Assembly (NCBI GenBank): GCA_002315795.1 | Contig: DCIF01000089.1 | Coordinates: forward strand, 1 to 23,865 | Length of the DNA stretch: 23,865 nt | Direction of reading: 5' to 3' | Source: Bacteroidales bacterium UBA1733 | Lineage (GTDB): Bacteria > Bacteroidota > Bacteroidia > Bacteroidales > UBA3663 | Shown here: piece by piece, positions 1-7,273 of the stretch | Layout of the letters: the number at the start of each line of letters is the position of its first letter | Numbering within the stretch: the first letter of the stretch is position 1 | Made by a program: the position numbers and the translations under genes | Notes under the pieces: model-generated | Databases searched by the model: none | What the model was told of the DNA's origin: nothing | What the model saw: only the letters and a program-made list of their open reading frames with translations

Positions 1-626
1 CTTTTTTAAGCACTGCCAAGCATCTTGTCGTCACCTTCGGAACCAGTTGGATCTATGAACGGGAAGGAAAGGTCGTGGCTAACTGCCACAAGTTCCCTGC
101 TTCTGACTTCTCACGCCGTTGTCTGTCTGTGGCAGAGATCGTAGATCAATGGAGTCAGGTCATTGAGGCATTTAATTCTTACTCCTCACAGCAAATACCT
201 CATTCAATCATCTTTACCGTCAGTCCTATCCGTCACGTGCGTGATGGCTTGCATGCCAACCAGCTTAGTAAAGCCACCTTGCTTTTAGCCATCGATGAAC
301 TGGTAAGACTTTATCCGGCACAGGTCGAATATCTCCCTGTCTATGAGCTTTTCATGGACGATCTGCGCGACTATCGCTTTTATGCCGAAGATATGGTACA
401 TCCTTCTCCACTAGCTATCGAAGCAGTAAAGGAACTGTTCGTTGATTGTGCCTTGACTTCAGAACTTCGCAAATACATGAAAGAGTCGGAGGCCATCGTC
501 CGTGCACTCCAGCATCGTCCGTCTGATCCTGACTCTCCACAATATCAGGCATTTCTCGCTGAGACTCTGAGAAAAAAGGAAACACTCCTTAGCAAATTTA
601 CAATCAAAGATTGCAAAAGCTCTTAA
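1..626 (+). CDS. GSCFA domain-containing protein, C-terminal part (5' end outside window)
   Basis: The reading frame is open from the first complete codon at position 3, so the gene begins upstream of the window. The first GTG (75) lies inside the conserved domain and is not the start. Visible text includes VVTFGTSWIYE, then VANCHKFP, then FTVSPIRHVRDGLHANQLSK and MVHPSPLAI. These match the GSCFA family, a Bacteroidetes-rich group resembling SGNH/GDSL hydrolases; the SPIRH and HPSP segments look like the late catalytic blocks. The substrate is unknown and no symbol can be given. About 204 codons are present, with a polar, lysine-rich C-terminus. No terminator was seen before purC, so read-through is possible. 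Confidence 0.85.
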   Translation, partial: FLSTAKHLVVTFGTSWIYEREGKVVANCHKFPASDFSRRCLSVAEIVDQWSQVIEAFNSYSSQQIPHSIIFTVSPIRHVRDGLHANQLSKATLLLAIDELVRLYPAQVEYLPVYELFMDDLRDYRFYAEDMVHPSPLAIEAVKELFVDCALTSELRKYMKESEAIVRALQHRPSDPDSPQYQAFLAETLRKKETLLSKFTIKDCKSS

Positions 627-696
627 AATCTCTTAAACGACAGAAAGGTAGATAGTATATTTTACATAATTATATACATCCTATCTTTTTTTTGCG

Positions 697-704
697 TATC
701 TTTG
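697..704 (+). promoter_or_regulatory. Probable purC promoter (-7 box)
   Basis: TATCTTTG fits the Bacteroidetes -7 consensus TAnnTTTG and is the only good match in the 168-bp gap before purC. No convincing TTTG was found about 20 nt upstream. Transcription would begin near 711 and give a leader of about 84 nt. Confidence 0.5.
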
Positions 705-742
705 GCGAGCCTTCCGAATGAACCGTGTAATCGATTTGTTTT

Positions 743-777
743 GGAGGTAGAAATATGAATTAAGAATTATCAATTCT
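743..777 (+). promoter_or_regulatory. purC leader: displaced Shine-Dalgarno-like site, start-stop codons and AT-rich inverted repeat
   Basis: GGAGG sits 7 nt before an ATG at 755 that is followed by AAT and then TAA, a two-codon frame. An inverted repeat, AGAATT-ATC-AATTCT, follows at 763-777. The real purC ATG (795) has only an AT-rich stretch ahead of it. The likely reading is that an AT-rich element separates the old ribosome site from the start used now. Confidence 0.35.
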
Positions 778-794
778 GAATAAAAATATTCCCC

Positions 795-1742
795 ATGTCA
801 GCATTAACTCGTACCGACTTCAACTTCAAGGGTCAGAAGTCTGTTTATCACGGCAAGGTTCGTGACGTGTATAACATCAATGATGACCTCATGGTCATGG
901 TTGCTACCGACCGTATCTCCGCTTTCGATGTCATCCTTCCTAAGGGTATTCCTTTCAAGGGACAGTGTCTCAACCAGATTGCTGCCAGTTTCCTCGATGC
1001 TACCAGTGACATCGTTCCTAACTGGAAGCTCGCTACTCCAGATCCTATGGTCACTGTAGGCTTGAAGGCTGAGGGTTTCCGTGTCGAGATGATTATCCGT
1101 GGTTACTTGACCGGTTCGGCATGGCGTGAGTATAAGAACGGTTGCCGTGAGCTTTGTGGTGTGAAGCTGCCAGAAGGTATGCGTGAGAATGAGAAGTTCC
1201 CAGAGCCAATTATCACTCCAACCACCAAGGCAGATGAGGGTCATGATGAGAATATCTCTGCAGAAGAGATCATCGCGCAGGGACTTGTTTCTAAGGAAGA
1301 CTGGGAGACTATGGTTGGCTATACCCGTGCACTTTTCCAGCGTGGTTCAGAGATTGCAGCCAGCAAGGGACTCATCCTTGTCGATACCAAATATGAGTTC
1401 GGCAAGCGCGATGGCAAGGTGATTCTGATTGACGAGATCCACACTCCTGACTCGAGCCGTTACTTCTACGCTGAGGGTTATCAGGAGAAGTTCGAAGCTG
1501 GCGAGCCACAGAAGCAGCTCTCTAAGGAGTTCGTTCGTCAGTGGCTCATCGAGCATAACTTCATGAACCAGCCAGGTCAGGTAATGCCAGAGATTACCGA
1601 TGAATATGCTCAGAGCGTTTCAGACCGTTACATTGAGCTTTATGAGCATATCGTTGGCGAGAAGTTCGTTCCTGCTGCCGACAATGATGATATTGCTGCA
1701 CGTATCGAGAAGAATGTAGCTGCATATCTTGAGACTCTTTAA
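795..1742 (+). CDS. purC: Phosphoribosylaminoimidazole-succinocarboxamide synthase (SAICAR synthetase)
   Basis: Joins aspartate to CAIR using ATP to make SAICAR, in cytosolic de novo purine synthesis. The 315-residue protein carries the family blocks in order: GKVRDVY (20-26) in the nucleotide-binding region, DRISAFD (39-45), [11 protein letters not shown] (103-113), [12 protein letters not shown] (141-152), LVDTKYEFG (195-203) and [13 protein letters not shown] (212-224). It is the longer form, compared with about 237 residues in E. coli. The start at 795 fits because [24 protein letters not shown] gives a typical N-terminus. It appears to be a single-gene unit with its own -7 box and a strong terminator just after the stop. 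Nothing in the sequence suggests damage. Confidence 0.97.
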   Translation: MSALTRTDFNFKGQKSVYHGKVRDVYNINDDLMVMVATDRISAFDVILPKGIPFKGQCLNQIAASFLDATSDIVPNWKLATPDPMVTVGLKAEGFRVEMIIRGYLTGSAWREYKNGCRELCGVKLPEGMRENEKFPEPIITPTTKADEGHDENISAEEIIAQGLVSKEDWETMVGYTRALFQRGSEIAASKGLILVDTKYEFGKRDGKVILIDEIHTPDSSRYFYAEGYQEKFEAGEPQKQLSKEFVRQWLIEHNFMNQPGQVMPEITDEYAQSVSDRYIELYEHIVGEKFVPAADNDDIAARIEKNVAAYLETL

Positions 1743-1769
1743 GATCAAAGGCTCATTAAGAGTCCGTTT

Positions 1770-1809
1770 ATAATTCCCGAAAAAGCAATTGCCTTCGGGA
1801 ATTATTTTT
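1770..1809 (+). terminator. Intrinsic terminator of purC
   Basis: A perfect 12-bp stem (1770-1781 with 1794-1805), a 12-nt loop and a T run at 1805-1809, beginning 27 nt after the purC stop. It lies only 17 nt before the next start codon, leaving no room for a separate promoter between them. Confidence 0.9.
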
Positions 1810-1826
1810 CTTTACATAGCATACAC

Positions 1827-2681
1827 ATGAATATTATCAAGAATAAGGAGTTCGGAGGGGAACGCCCCTTATATGCCTCCCGAGACCTGCGACTTGAAGA
1901 AGTGACTATCCATGTAGGTGAATCATCTATCAAGGAATCAAGAAACATTGAGGCAGAAAATTGCCGCTTTGAAGGTAAATATGTTTTCTGGGAGAATCAT
2001 GGCTTCAAAGTAAACAACTGTTATTTCGCTGAGAGTGCACGCAGCAGTCTCTGGTATAGCCGTGATCTGCAGATGGCTCATTGTCTGGTCGATGCACCGA
2101 AGATGTTTCGTCGCATGACCGGCATCAGGATTGAAGACTGTAAGTTTTCGAATGCACTTGAGACTTTCTGGGATTGTCAGGATATCCAGCTGAAGGATGT
2201 TGAGATTGCTAAGGCCGACTATCTTTTCATGCATTGTGAGAATATTCGTATTGATCACTATCGTCAGGATGGCAACTATTCTTTCCAATATGCCAAGAAT
2301 GTGGAGATTCATAACGCAGTGATCAACTCGAAGGATGCATTCTGGGAGAGTGAGAACGTGACAGTCTATGACTCAGAGATTAATGGAGAGTATCTGGCTT
2401 GGTATGGCAAGAACATCCGTCTCGTACGTTGTCATCTCACTGGCGAACAGTTGCTCTGTTATGTCGATGGGTTGGTTCTGGAAGACTGTACTTTTGGCGA
2501 CGATGCCAATCTGCTTTTCGAATATTCTACCATCCATGCCACAATCAAAGGCGATGTCGTTTCAATCAAGAATCCGACTAGCGGTACCATCATGGTCGAA
2601 GGCAAGGTTGGAGAGATCATCATCGATGAGAACCAGAAGAGTCCAGCGGATGCCATAATCGAGGTTGGCCAGTCGAAGTAA
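1827..2681 (+). CDS. DUF3737 family protein (predicted right-handed beta-helix)
   Basis: 284 residues with no signal peptide. The N-terminus (KEFGGERPLYASRDLRLEEV, then IHVGESSIKESRNIEAENCRF) is typical of DUF3737. The rest is a ladder of short degenerate repeats of about 20 residues, each with a pattern like hydrophobic-x-N/D-C-x-hydrophobic (VNNCYF, MAHCLV, IEDCKF, LVRCHL, LEDCTF), as expected for stacked beta-helix coils. The biochemical role is unknown; the fold recalls pectate-lyase-like proteins, but no catalytic site can be claimed. It begins 17 nt after the purC terminator and ends 28 nt before the PatB-like gene, so it is probably the first gene of a three-gene operon. Confidence 0.85.
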   Translation: MNIIKNKEFGGERPLYASRDLRLEEVTIHVGESSIKESRNIEAENCRFEGKYVFWENHGFKVNNCYFAESARSSLWYSRDLQMAHCLVDAPKMFRRMTGIRIEDCKFSNALETFWDCQDIQLKDVEIAKADYLFMHCENIRIDHYRQDGNYSFQYAKNVEIHNAVINSKDAFWESENVTVYDSEINGEYLAWYGKNIRLVRCHLTGEQLLCYVDGLVLEDCTFGDDANLLFEYSTIHATIKGDVVSIKNPTSGTIMVEGKVGEIIIDENQKSPADAIIEVGQSK

Positions 2682-2709
2682 TTTGTAATTCCTAATTTGT
2701 GATTCCCAA

Positions 2710-3900
2710 ATGTTGTTCGATTTCGATCATAATCCCGATCGCCGTAATACACGTAGTGTTAAATGGGACGAGCTCCCTGACGTGCTGCCTCTCTGGGTTG
2801 CTGATATGGATTTTGCCACGGCTCCTTGTGTGCAACAGGCGGTGGTACGTCGTGCTGCACATCCTTGTTTTGGCTATACGCTGGTGCCAGCAGAGTATTA
2901 TCAGTCTATTGTCCGCTGGTTCTGGGAGCGTCATAATTGGCGTGTCCGTGCTGAGGAAATCCTATATACCGAAGGAGTGATTCCCGCCATTGCTGCTATT
3001 TTGAAGGCCGAATGCCAGGTGGGAGACAGTGTGGTGCTTCTTTCACCGGTCTATAATGCTTTCTATGCACTGATCCGCAATGCTGGTTGTCGCAATGTCG
3101 ATGTGCCGCTGATTGAGGAGGGAGCGCCAACGATGCATTATCGTATCGACTGGGAAGCTTTGGATGCTGCTTTGGCACAACCAAAGACGACGGTTCTGCT
3201 TTTTTGCAATCCTCATAACCCTGTCGGTCGTCTGTGGACGCGTGAAGAGTTGGCTCACGTCGGTCAGCTTTGCCAGAAACATGGTGTTCTGCTGATCAGT
3301 GACGAGATTCACAATGAACTTTCCGCTCCTGGTACCTTGTATGTGCCTTTTGGGACCGTTGCCATCGATCCTGCTGCTGATTTGCAGCAGCTTCGTTACT
3401 GTGTCTGCACTTCTCCAAGCAAGGCTTTCAATATTGCCGGACTTCAGAATGCTAATATCATCGTGCCAGACGCTAATCTGCGACGTAAGATTGATCGCGC
3501 TATCAATATTAATGAGACGTGCGATGTCAATCCGTTTGGTGTTGAAGCCGTGATGGCCGCATATAACGAAGGTCTTCCATGGCTCGAAGAACTGTGTCGC
3601 TATATCTGGGAAAACTACGCTTTTGCATGCTCCTATTTAAATAAGGAGATGCCAGAACTCCGTATTGCTCATCTACAGGCCACTTACCTGATGTGGATCA
3701 ACTACAGCGATCTCCTTCCTGCCATGAAGAGTGAAGTGCTTTCGCATCGTCTGCAGCAGGAAGCTAAGGTGTGGTTCACGCAGGGTATTATCTATGGCGA
3801 AGCCGGAGAGCACCATTTGCGTATCAACCTGGCCACAAGCCGTGAGATACTGGCTGAAGGCTTGCGTCGTTTCGTAACTTGGCTCAAGGAGAACCAATGA
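2710..3900 (+). CDS. MalY/PatB-type PLP-dependent aminotransferase (probable C-S beta-lyase)
   Basis: 396-residue fold-type I PLP enzyme, the usual length for MalY/PatB proteins. Landmarks: LPLWVADMDF near the N-terminus, characteristic of this subfamily; CNPHNPVGR (166-174); SDEIHNEL with the PLP-nitrogen aspartate at D198; SPSKAFNIAGLQ with the Schiff-base lysine at K238; and HHLRINLA near the C-terminus with the carboxylate-binding arginine. Family members cleave cystathionine or cysteine to pyruvate, ammonia and a thiol or sulfide; the exact substrate here is inferred. The stop overlaps the start of the MATE gene (ATGA), suggesting coupled translation. A short AT-rich stretch rather than a Shine-Dalgarno site precedes the ATG. 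Confidence 0.9.
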   Translation: MLFDFDHNPDRRNTRSVKWDELPDVLPLWVADMDFATAPCVQQAVVRRAAHPCFGYTLVPAEYYQSIVRWFWERHNWRVRAEEILYTEGVIPAIAAILKAECQVGDSVVLLSPVYNAFYALIRNAGCRNVDVPLIEEGAPTMHYRIDWEALDAALAQPKTTVLLFCNPHNPVGRLWTREELAHVGQLCQKHGVLLISDEIHNELSAPGTLYVPFGTVAIDPAADLQQLRYCVCTSPSKAFNIAGLQNANIIVPDANLRRKIDRAININETCDVNPFGVEAVMAAYNEGLPWLEELCRYIWENYAFACSYLNKEMPELRIAHLQATYLMWINYSDLLPAMKSEVLSHRLQQEAKVWFTQGIIYGEAGEHHLRINLATSREILAEGLRRFVTWLKENQ

Positions 3901-5267
3901 CTAAGGACCAACTCCTCGCACTGATTCGTACTGGCAAGCATTTGTCTTCACGTGACCAGCTGAAGCTGGCTGCGTTGTTGTCATTTCCCGCCATGCTCTC
4001 TCAGCTCTCAACCATTGCCATGGAGTATATTGATGCGGCCATGGTCGGATCGTTAGGAGCTTCGGCTTCAGCTTCCATAGCGCTGGTCTCTACGTCTCTT
4101 TGGCTGATAGGAGGGTTGTCGCATTCTGTCTCAACAGGCTTCTACGTGCAGGTAGCGCATCACGTCGGCGGTAATGACTTCCCCGGGGCGCGTGACATTT
4201 ACCGGCAGGGCATCTCCTCCTCTTTGCTTTTCAGTTCGCTCTTGATGATGATTGGCGTCTGTATCTCTCCTTGGCTGCCTGTGTGGTTAGGAGGCGATGA
4301 ACCCATCTGCCAGGACTCGACGCTCTATTTCGCCATTTTCTGTCTGACCATGCCTTTACATCAACTGATGTCTTTGTCTGCGGGTGTCTTACGCTGTTCT
4401 GGCAACGTTAAGGTGCCGGCTTTGATGCAGGCTATGTCTTGTGCATTGGATGTCCTTTTCAATTATTTCCTGATCTTCCAATGTGGCTTAGGGGTTCTCG
4501 GTGCAGCTTTAGGAACTGTGGCAGCACAGACGGTCACAACGGTGCTGCTGGTGTGGTATGCTGCGGTAAAATCACCAGAGATGAATATCCTGCAGGATGA
4601 GAAACGCAACTTCCGACCCAATCGAGTGACATTGAAGTGGTGTCTGAACATTGCTGGTCCGATGGGAATCGAGCATGTAATCATGTGTGGCGCTCAGATT
4701 GCCAGCACCATCATTGTGGCACCACTGGGAACTGTGGCATTGGCCGCGAATGGTTTTGGCATCATCGTTGAGAGCCTTTGTTATATGCCAGGCTATGGCA
4801 TGGCCGATGCAGCCACGACGCTGGTAGGTCAGAGCTTAGGAGCTAGTCGTAAATATCTGGCTCGTCGCTTTGCCTATATTACCGTGGCTGCAGGAGTATG
4901 TATTATGTCTTTAATGGCTGTAATAATGTATGTTACAGCTCCATGGGTGATGCAGTTGATGACACCAGATACGCTGGTGCAACAACTCACTACTGATATC
5001 CTACGCATTGAGGCCTGGGCCGAACCGGGTTTTGCCACAGCCATTGTATGCTATGGCGTTTTCGTCGGAGCTGGCGATACGAAAATCCCTTGCACCATGA
5101 ACCTGACATCTATCTGGATCGTTCGTATCACGCTGGCGGCACTTCTGGCAGGCTCTCTTGGATTGAAAGGTGTTTGGATTGCCATGGCCATCGAGCTCTG
5201 CTTCCGTGGTGTTATTTTCCTGTGGCGACTGGTTGGTAATGCGTGGATGAAGAAACTACTGTCTTGA
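3897..5267 (+). CDS. MATE family efflux transporter
   Basis: Inner-membrane, cation-coupled multidrug/toxin exporter, about 456 residues with roughly 12 hydrophobic segments. Family features include the early LSFPAMLSQLSTIAMEYIDAAMVGSLGA, the central repeat boundary (LKWCLNIAGPMGIEHVIM) and the mirrored AANGFGIIVESLCYMPGYGMADAATTLVGQSLGA. The chosen start is ATG 3897, overlapping the upstream TGA as ATGA and preceded by AAGGAG at good spacing. An in-frame TTG at 3879 would add six residues inside the upstream gene and is less likely. The substrate is unknown. Its stop abuts the stop of the convergent gene with no intervening base. Confidence 0.93.
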   Translation: MTKDQLLALIRTGKHLSSRDQLKLAALLSFPAMLSQLSTIAMEYIDAAMVGSLGASASASIALVSTSLWLIGGLSHSVSTGFYVQVAHHVGGNDFPGARDIYRQGISSSLLFSSLLMMIGVCISPWLPVWLGGDEPICQDSTLYFAIFCLTMPLHQLMSLSAGVLRCSGNVKVPALMQAMSCALDVLFNYFLIFQCGLGVLGAALGTVAAQTVTTVLLVWYAAVKSPEMNILQDEKRNFRPNRVTLKWCLNIAGPMGIEHVIMCGAQIASTIIVAPLGTVALAANGFGIIVESLCYMPGYGMADAATTLVGQSLGASRKYLARRFAYITVAAGVCIMSLMAVIMYVTAPWVMQLMTPDTLVQQLTTDILRIEAWAEPGFATAIVCYGVFVGAGDTKIPCTMNLTSIWIVRITLAALLAGSLGLKGVWIAMAIELCFRGVIFLWRLVGNAWMKKLLS

Positions 5268-5831
5268 TTACTTCACTTCCTTCAGTAGTGCGATGACATC
5301 CTTGGCTATGGCTTTGTTGAAAGCTTTGATCACTGGAGCACCTTTAGCAGAATTGAAGGTGGTGTCATGGAAACGGTGGTTTTCAAGTTTGCACACTACA
5401 CCTTCTGCATTAGTTACCTCCACTTCGTAATAAGCATGAATGTTGCCAGCGCCGAAGCCAACCCATTGGCGTAGAGCACCGCTACCCCAGTTAATTTCGG
5501 TCAGACATGCATCGATCAGCAATCCATCAGCGGGCGCCTCTTCAATATTATTGACCGTTACGATGGTTGCTTTTGGAAATGCTTCCTTAAGTGCATCAGC
5601 GAGTGTTTCTGGCAATTCCTTGAAAGCTGCCTGTTGCTTCTCAACCTTTTTATCGTTTTTCATTTCGGCTGTTGAATGGCCGTAAACATAGACCTTGCAG
5701 GTATTTACATCGACTTTCTGTTCAATGCATACTTTGTCAATGCCATTCCAATTTTCAAATTCCTCTGCCTGGCAGTTCAGTGAAAAAAGTGCGCATCCCA
5801 AAAGGAATGTGAATAAGATCTTTTTCATCAT
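5268..5831 (-). CDS. Secreted DUF4410-like hypothetical protein
   Basis: 187 residues with an N-terminal signal (MMKKILFTFLLGCALFSLNCQAEEF). Cleavage after CQA by signal peptidase I is likely; the LNC could be read as a poor lipobox, but asparagine at -1 argues against it. The centre contains DACLTEINWGSGALRQWVGFGAGNIHAYYEVEV, and this GS-A-R-WVGFGAG block is what DUF4410 proteins show. No enzymatic motif is visible; a periplasmic or envelope role is likely. Either of the two adjacent Mets could be the start. A TAnnTTTG box about 38 nt upstream suggests its own transcript with a leader of about 30 nt. Confidence 0.65.
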   Translation of the reverse strand: MMKKILFTFLLGCALFSLNCQAEEFENWNGIDKVCIEQKVDVNTCKVYVYGHSTAEMKNDKKVEKQQAAFKELPETLADALKEAFPKATIVTVNNIEEAPADGLLIDACLTEINWGSGALRQWVGFGAGNIHAYYEVEVTNAEGVVCKLENHRFHDTTFNSAKGAPVIKAFNKAIAKDVIALLKEVK

Positions 5832-5868
5832 TGTGGTTTTTTGTTAGATAATTAATAGTTTGACGATG

Positions 5869-5876
5869 CAAATATA
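5869..5876 (-). promoter_or_regulatory. -7 box for the DUF4410-like gene
   Basis: Reads TATATTTG followed by C on the - strand, matching TAnnTTTG. No good TTTG lies 19-21 nt upstream. The predicted leader is about 30 nt. Confidence 0.5.
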
Positions 5877-5952
5877 ATAGATTATTTCTTATTTTTCGCC
5901 AGTTTATCCCAAAAAACTTTGAATTAAGTTTACTTTTCTCAACAAAGTACCT

Positions 5953-6137
5953 ATTATAAAGTAAAAAGGGGGGATCTCGCGATCCGCCCTTTTTACTTTC
6001 CCCCCTCAGGGTTGCGTTCCTGAGGAAAAATGAACTTCTTTATGTGTTATCATGTTGCCCTTCGGCTGTAATAGATTGTCAGTTACTTTCAGGTTGCGTT
6101 ATTTAAGGTATTGTGTTATGGTTATTCTTTTTTAAGG
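5953..6137 (-). ncRNA. Candidate small RNA, about 180 nt, unknown family
   Basis: A full two-part promoter (TTTG, 20 nt, TATCTTTG) at 6143-6174 points leftward, with expected start near 6137. Downstream a 7-bp hairpin (6004-6025, loop AACGCAAC in RNA sense) is followed by a 19-bp terminator stem at 5958-5999. No credible ORF lies between; the best is a 15-codon frame at 6006-6053. Short motifs occur twice in the same order: ATAACACA, AACGCAACC and GAAAGTAA. It could instead be an attenuated leader of the DUF4410-like gene, 127 bp further on. Identity is not recognised. Confidence 0.5.
5958..5999 (-). terminator. Strong, probably bidirectional intrinsic terminator
   Basis: A 19-bp stem (5958-5976 with 5981-5999), one G-G mismatch, four-base loop TCGC, and A/T tracts at both bases (AAAAAGGG...CCCTTTTT). 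It should work on both strands: for the candidate - strand RNA, and on the + strand for read-through from the MATE gene. Confidence 0.8.
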
Positions 6138-6142
6138 TGCTG

Positions 6143-6174
6143 CAAAGATACGGTGTTTTTTCTGCCAAAACAAA
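6143..6174 (-). promoter_or_regulatory. Promoter of candidate - strand RNA
   Basis: TATCTTTG (6143-6150, - strand sense) with TTTG exactly 20 nt upstream (6171-6174). The spacing is identical to that of the GH2 and regulator promoters in this window. Confidence 0.65.
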
Positions 6175-6218
6175 TTTTTTTTTATGTTTAAAAACACAAA
6201 AACCGATTGCACAAGTAA

Positions 6219-6254
6219 AAAATGAGGTTTTTTTGAAAAAAAAAGCCTCATTTT
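6219..6254. repeat. AT-rich perfect hairpin between divergent promoters
   Basis: Arms AAAATGAGG and CCTCATTTT continue inward through T and A runs (one G-T wobble) to a GAAA loop, giving a 16-bp stem. On the - strand it is followed by six T residues, so it may terminate read-through from the EamA gene. Confidence 0.6.
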
Positions 6255-6278
6255 GCTCACTATATATGATATTTTTGC

Positions 6279-6286
6279 TATCTTTG
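6279..6286 (+). promoter_or_regulatory. Promoter of candidate + strand RNA (-7 box)
   Basis: TATCTTTG followed by CA, an excellent -7 box. A TTTTG lies 23 nt upstream, slightly farther than usual. No coding gene follows on this strand. Confidence 0.5.
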
Positions 6287-6292
6287 CACAAG

Positions 6293-6368
6293 AAAAATAA
6301 AACATAACTACTATATCTTAGAATAAAACACGAGAAAGGGAGCGTCGGGATGACGGTCCTTTTTTCTT
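6293..6368 (+). ncRNA. Candidate small RNA, about 75 nt, unknown family
   Basis: Begins about 7 nt after a TAnnTTTG box and ends at a hairpin (6332-6366: CGTC/GACG tip, one G-G mismatch, then GGA/TCC and an A/G-to-T lower stem) whose 3' arm is a six-T run (6360-6365). There is no ORF. It stops 24 nt before the 3' end of the convergent EamA gene, so the hairpin might instead serve only as a 3' boundary. Not a recognised family. Confidence 0.4.
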
Positions 6369-6391
6369 ATATTTCCCGGTAGAGAAGAGAT

Positions 6392-7273
6392 CTACGGTCT
6401 TGCCTTCTTCTTCTTGTTACAGAGATAAACTCCCATGATGGTCAGGAAGCAACCGACAATGGCGAGCCAGGTGATGCGTTCGTTGAGTACTAAGTATGCA
6501 ACGATAAGCGAAGTGACTGGATTGAAATAAAGGTAATTCCCTGCATCTACGACTCCTAGGCGTCGTAGCACGATGTTCCAGGCAAGGAAGCATCCTAAAC
6601 TGGCAATGATAGCGAGGAAGCAGGTTACGCTGATAACGGTAGGATCAATGAGGATGTTGAGATCCAGATCTTCGGTAAATAAGACTGGCAGCATGGTGAC
6701 GACTCCCCAGAAGAAGACCTTGCGTGTGATGACGGCTGAAGAGTATTGCTTTTCTAACTGTCGGATAATGAGGCTGTAGATGGCCCATGCCAATGAGGCT
6801 CCGATGCTAAGGATGATGACAAGAGGATCGTCATCGAGAACAAAGACACCATTAAAAACAACGAGCGAGACACCCACGAGCGCTACCATTGTACCCGTCA
6901 GGAACCGCGAAGACAGATGTTCGCTGCGGTAAACCATGCGGTTGATCAGAGCGGTGATGATCGGAGTGGTACAGACGAGCAAGGCCACAGTACTGGTGGC
7001 AGAGGTGATGTTCACCGCAGTATTCTCAGCCAGGAAGTAGAGTGAGCCGCCGCTGAGGCCTAAGACTAAGAAGGCAAGTTCGTCTTTCAGATTGGTTTTG
7101 AACTGTTTATGGCACCATGGGAGCATCAGTGCCCAGGCTATCAGGAAGCGGAATGTCATGATCTGTGCAGGGGTTAGCCCTGCCAGGAGCAGTACCTTAC
7201 TTGCTACGAAGGTACTGCCCCAGATACATGCTACAAGGAGCGCTAGCGCATGCCAGCCGAGGTTGCTGTTCAT
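6392..7273 (-). CDS. EamA/DMT family transporter
   Basis: 293-residue inner-membrane protein with about ten hydrophobic helices in two EamA halves (roughly 5-135 and 150-288). Typical motifs are ACIWGSTFVASKVLL at the start, FRFLIAWALMLP, and the late NPVTSLIVAYLVLNERITWLAIVGCFLTIMGVYL ahead of a lysine-rich cytosolic tail. Family members export amino acids, purines or other metabolites; the substrate cannot be assigned. The start ATG overlaps the GH2 stop (ATGA), so it is co-transcribed and probably coupled to GH2. It is not an expected sugar importer for a PUL. Confidence 0.88.
   Translation of the reverse strand: MNSNLGWHALALLVACIWGSTFVASKVLLLAGLTPAQIMTFRFLIAWALMLPWCHKQFKTNLKDELAFLVLGLSGGSLYFLAENTAVNITSATSTVALLVCTTPIITALINRMVYRSEHLSSRFLTGTMVALVGVSLVVFNGVFVLDDDPLVIILSIGASLAWAIYSLIIRQLEKQYSSAVITRKVFFWGVVTMLPVLFTEDLDLNILIDPTVISVTCFLAIIASLGCFLAWNIVLRRLGVVDAGNYLYFNPVTSLIVAYLVLNERITWLAIVGCFLTIMGVYLCNKKKKARP

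Larger units (their letters stand above)
5832..6391. other. 560-bp intergenic region with divergent promoters and hairpins
   Basis: The only stretch longer than 300 bp without a protein gene. It is very AT-rich apart from the hairpins. Open frames of 62 and 64 codons here lack any coding character and cover homopolymer runs. In order it holds the DUF4410-like promoter, a bidirectional hairpin (5958-5999), a second small hairpin (6004-6025), duplicated short motifs (5993-6119), a - strand promoter (6143-6174), an AT-rich hairpin (6219-6254), a + strand promoter (6279-6286) and a terminator-like hairpin (6332-6366). Confidence 0.7.

Noticed and set aside
804..1244. 146-codon - strand frame opposite purC
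   Set aside because: Shadow of a highly conserved gene.
6006..6053. 15-codon - strand frame (MITHKEVHFSSGTQP) in the candidate sRNA, considered as a leader peptide
   Set aside because: No ribosome site and no run of regulatory codons; its end falls inside the 7-bp hairpin. Kept only as a note.
5953..6137. 6S RNA or another known housekeeping RNA
   Set aside because: The length fits 6S, but no long interrupted duplex with a central bubble could be drawn; no tmRNA, RNase P or SRP signature was seen.
6103..6307. Two opposed 62-64 codon frames in the intergenic region
   Set aside because: Made largely of homopolymer F/K runs and overlapping promoters and hairpins; no coding character.
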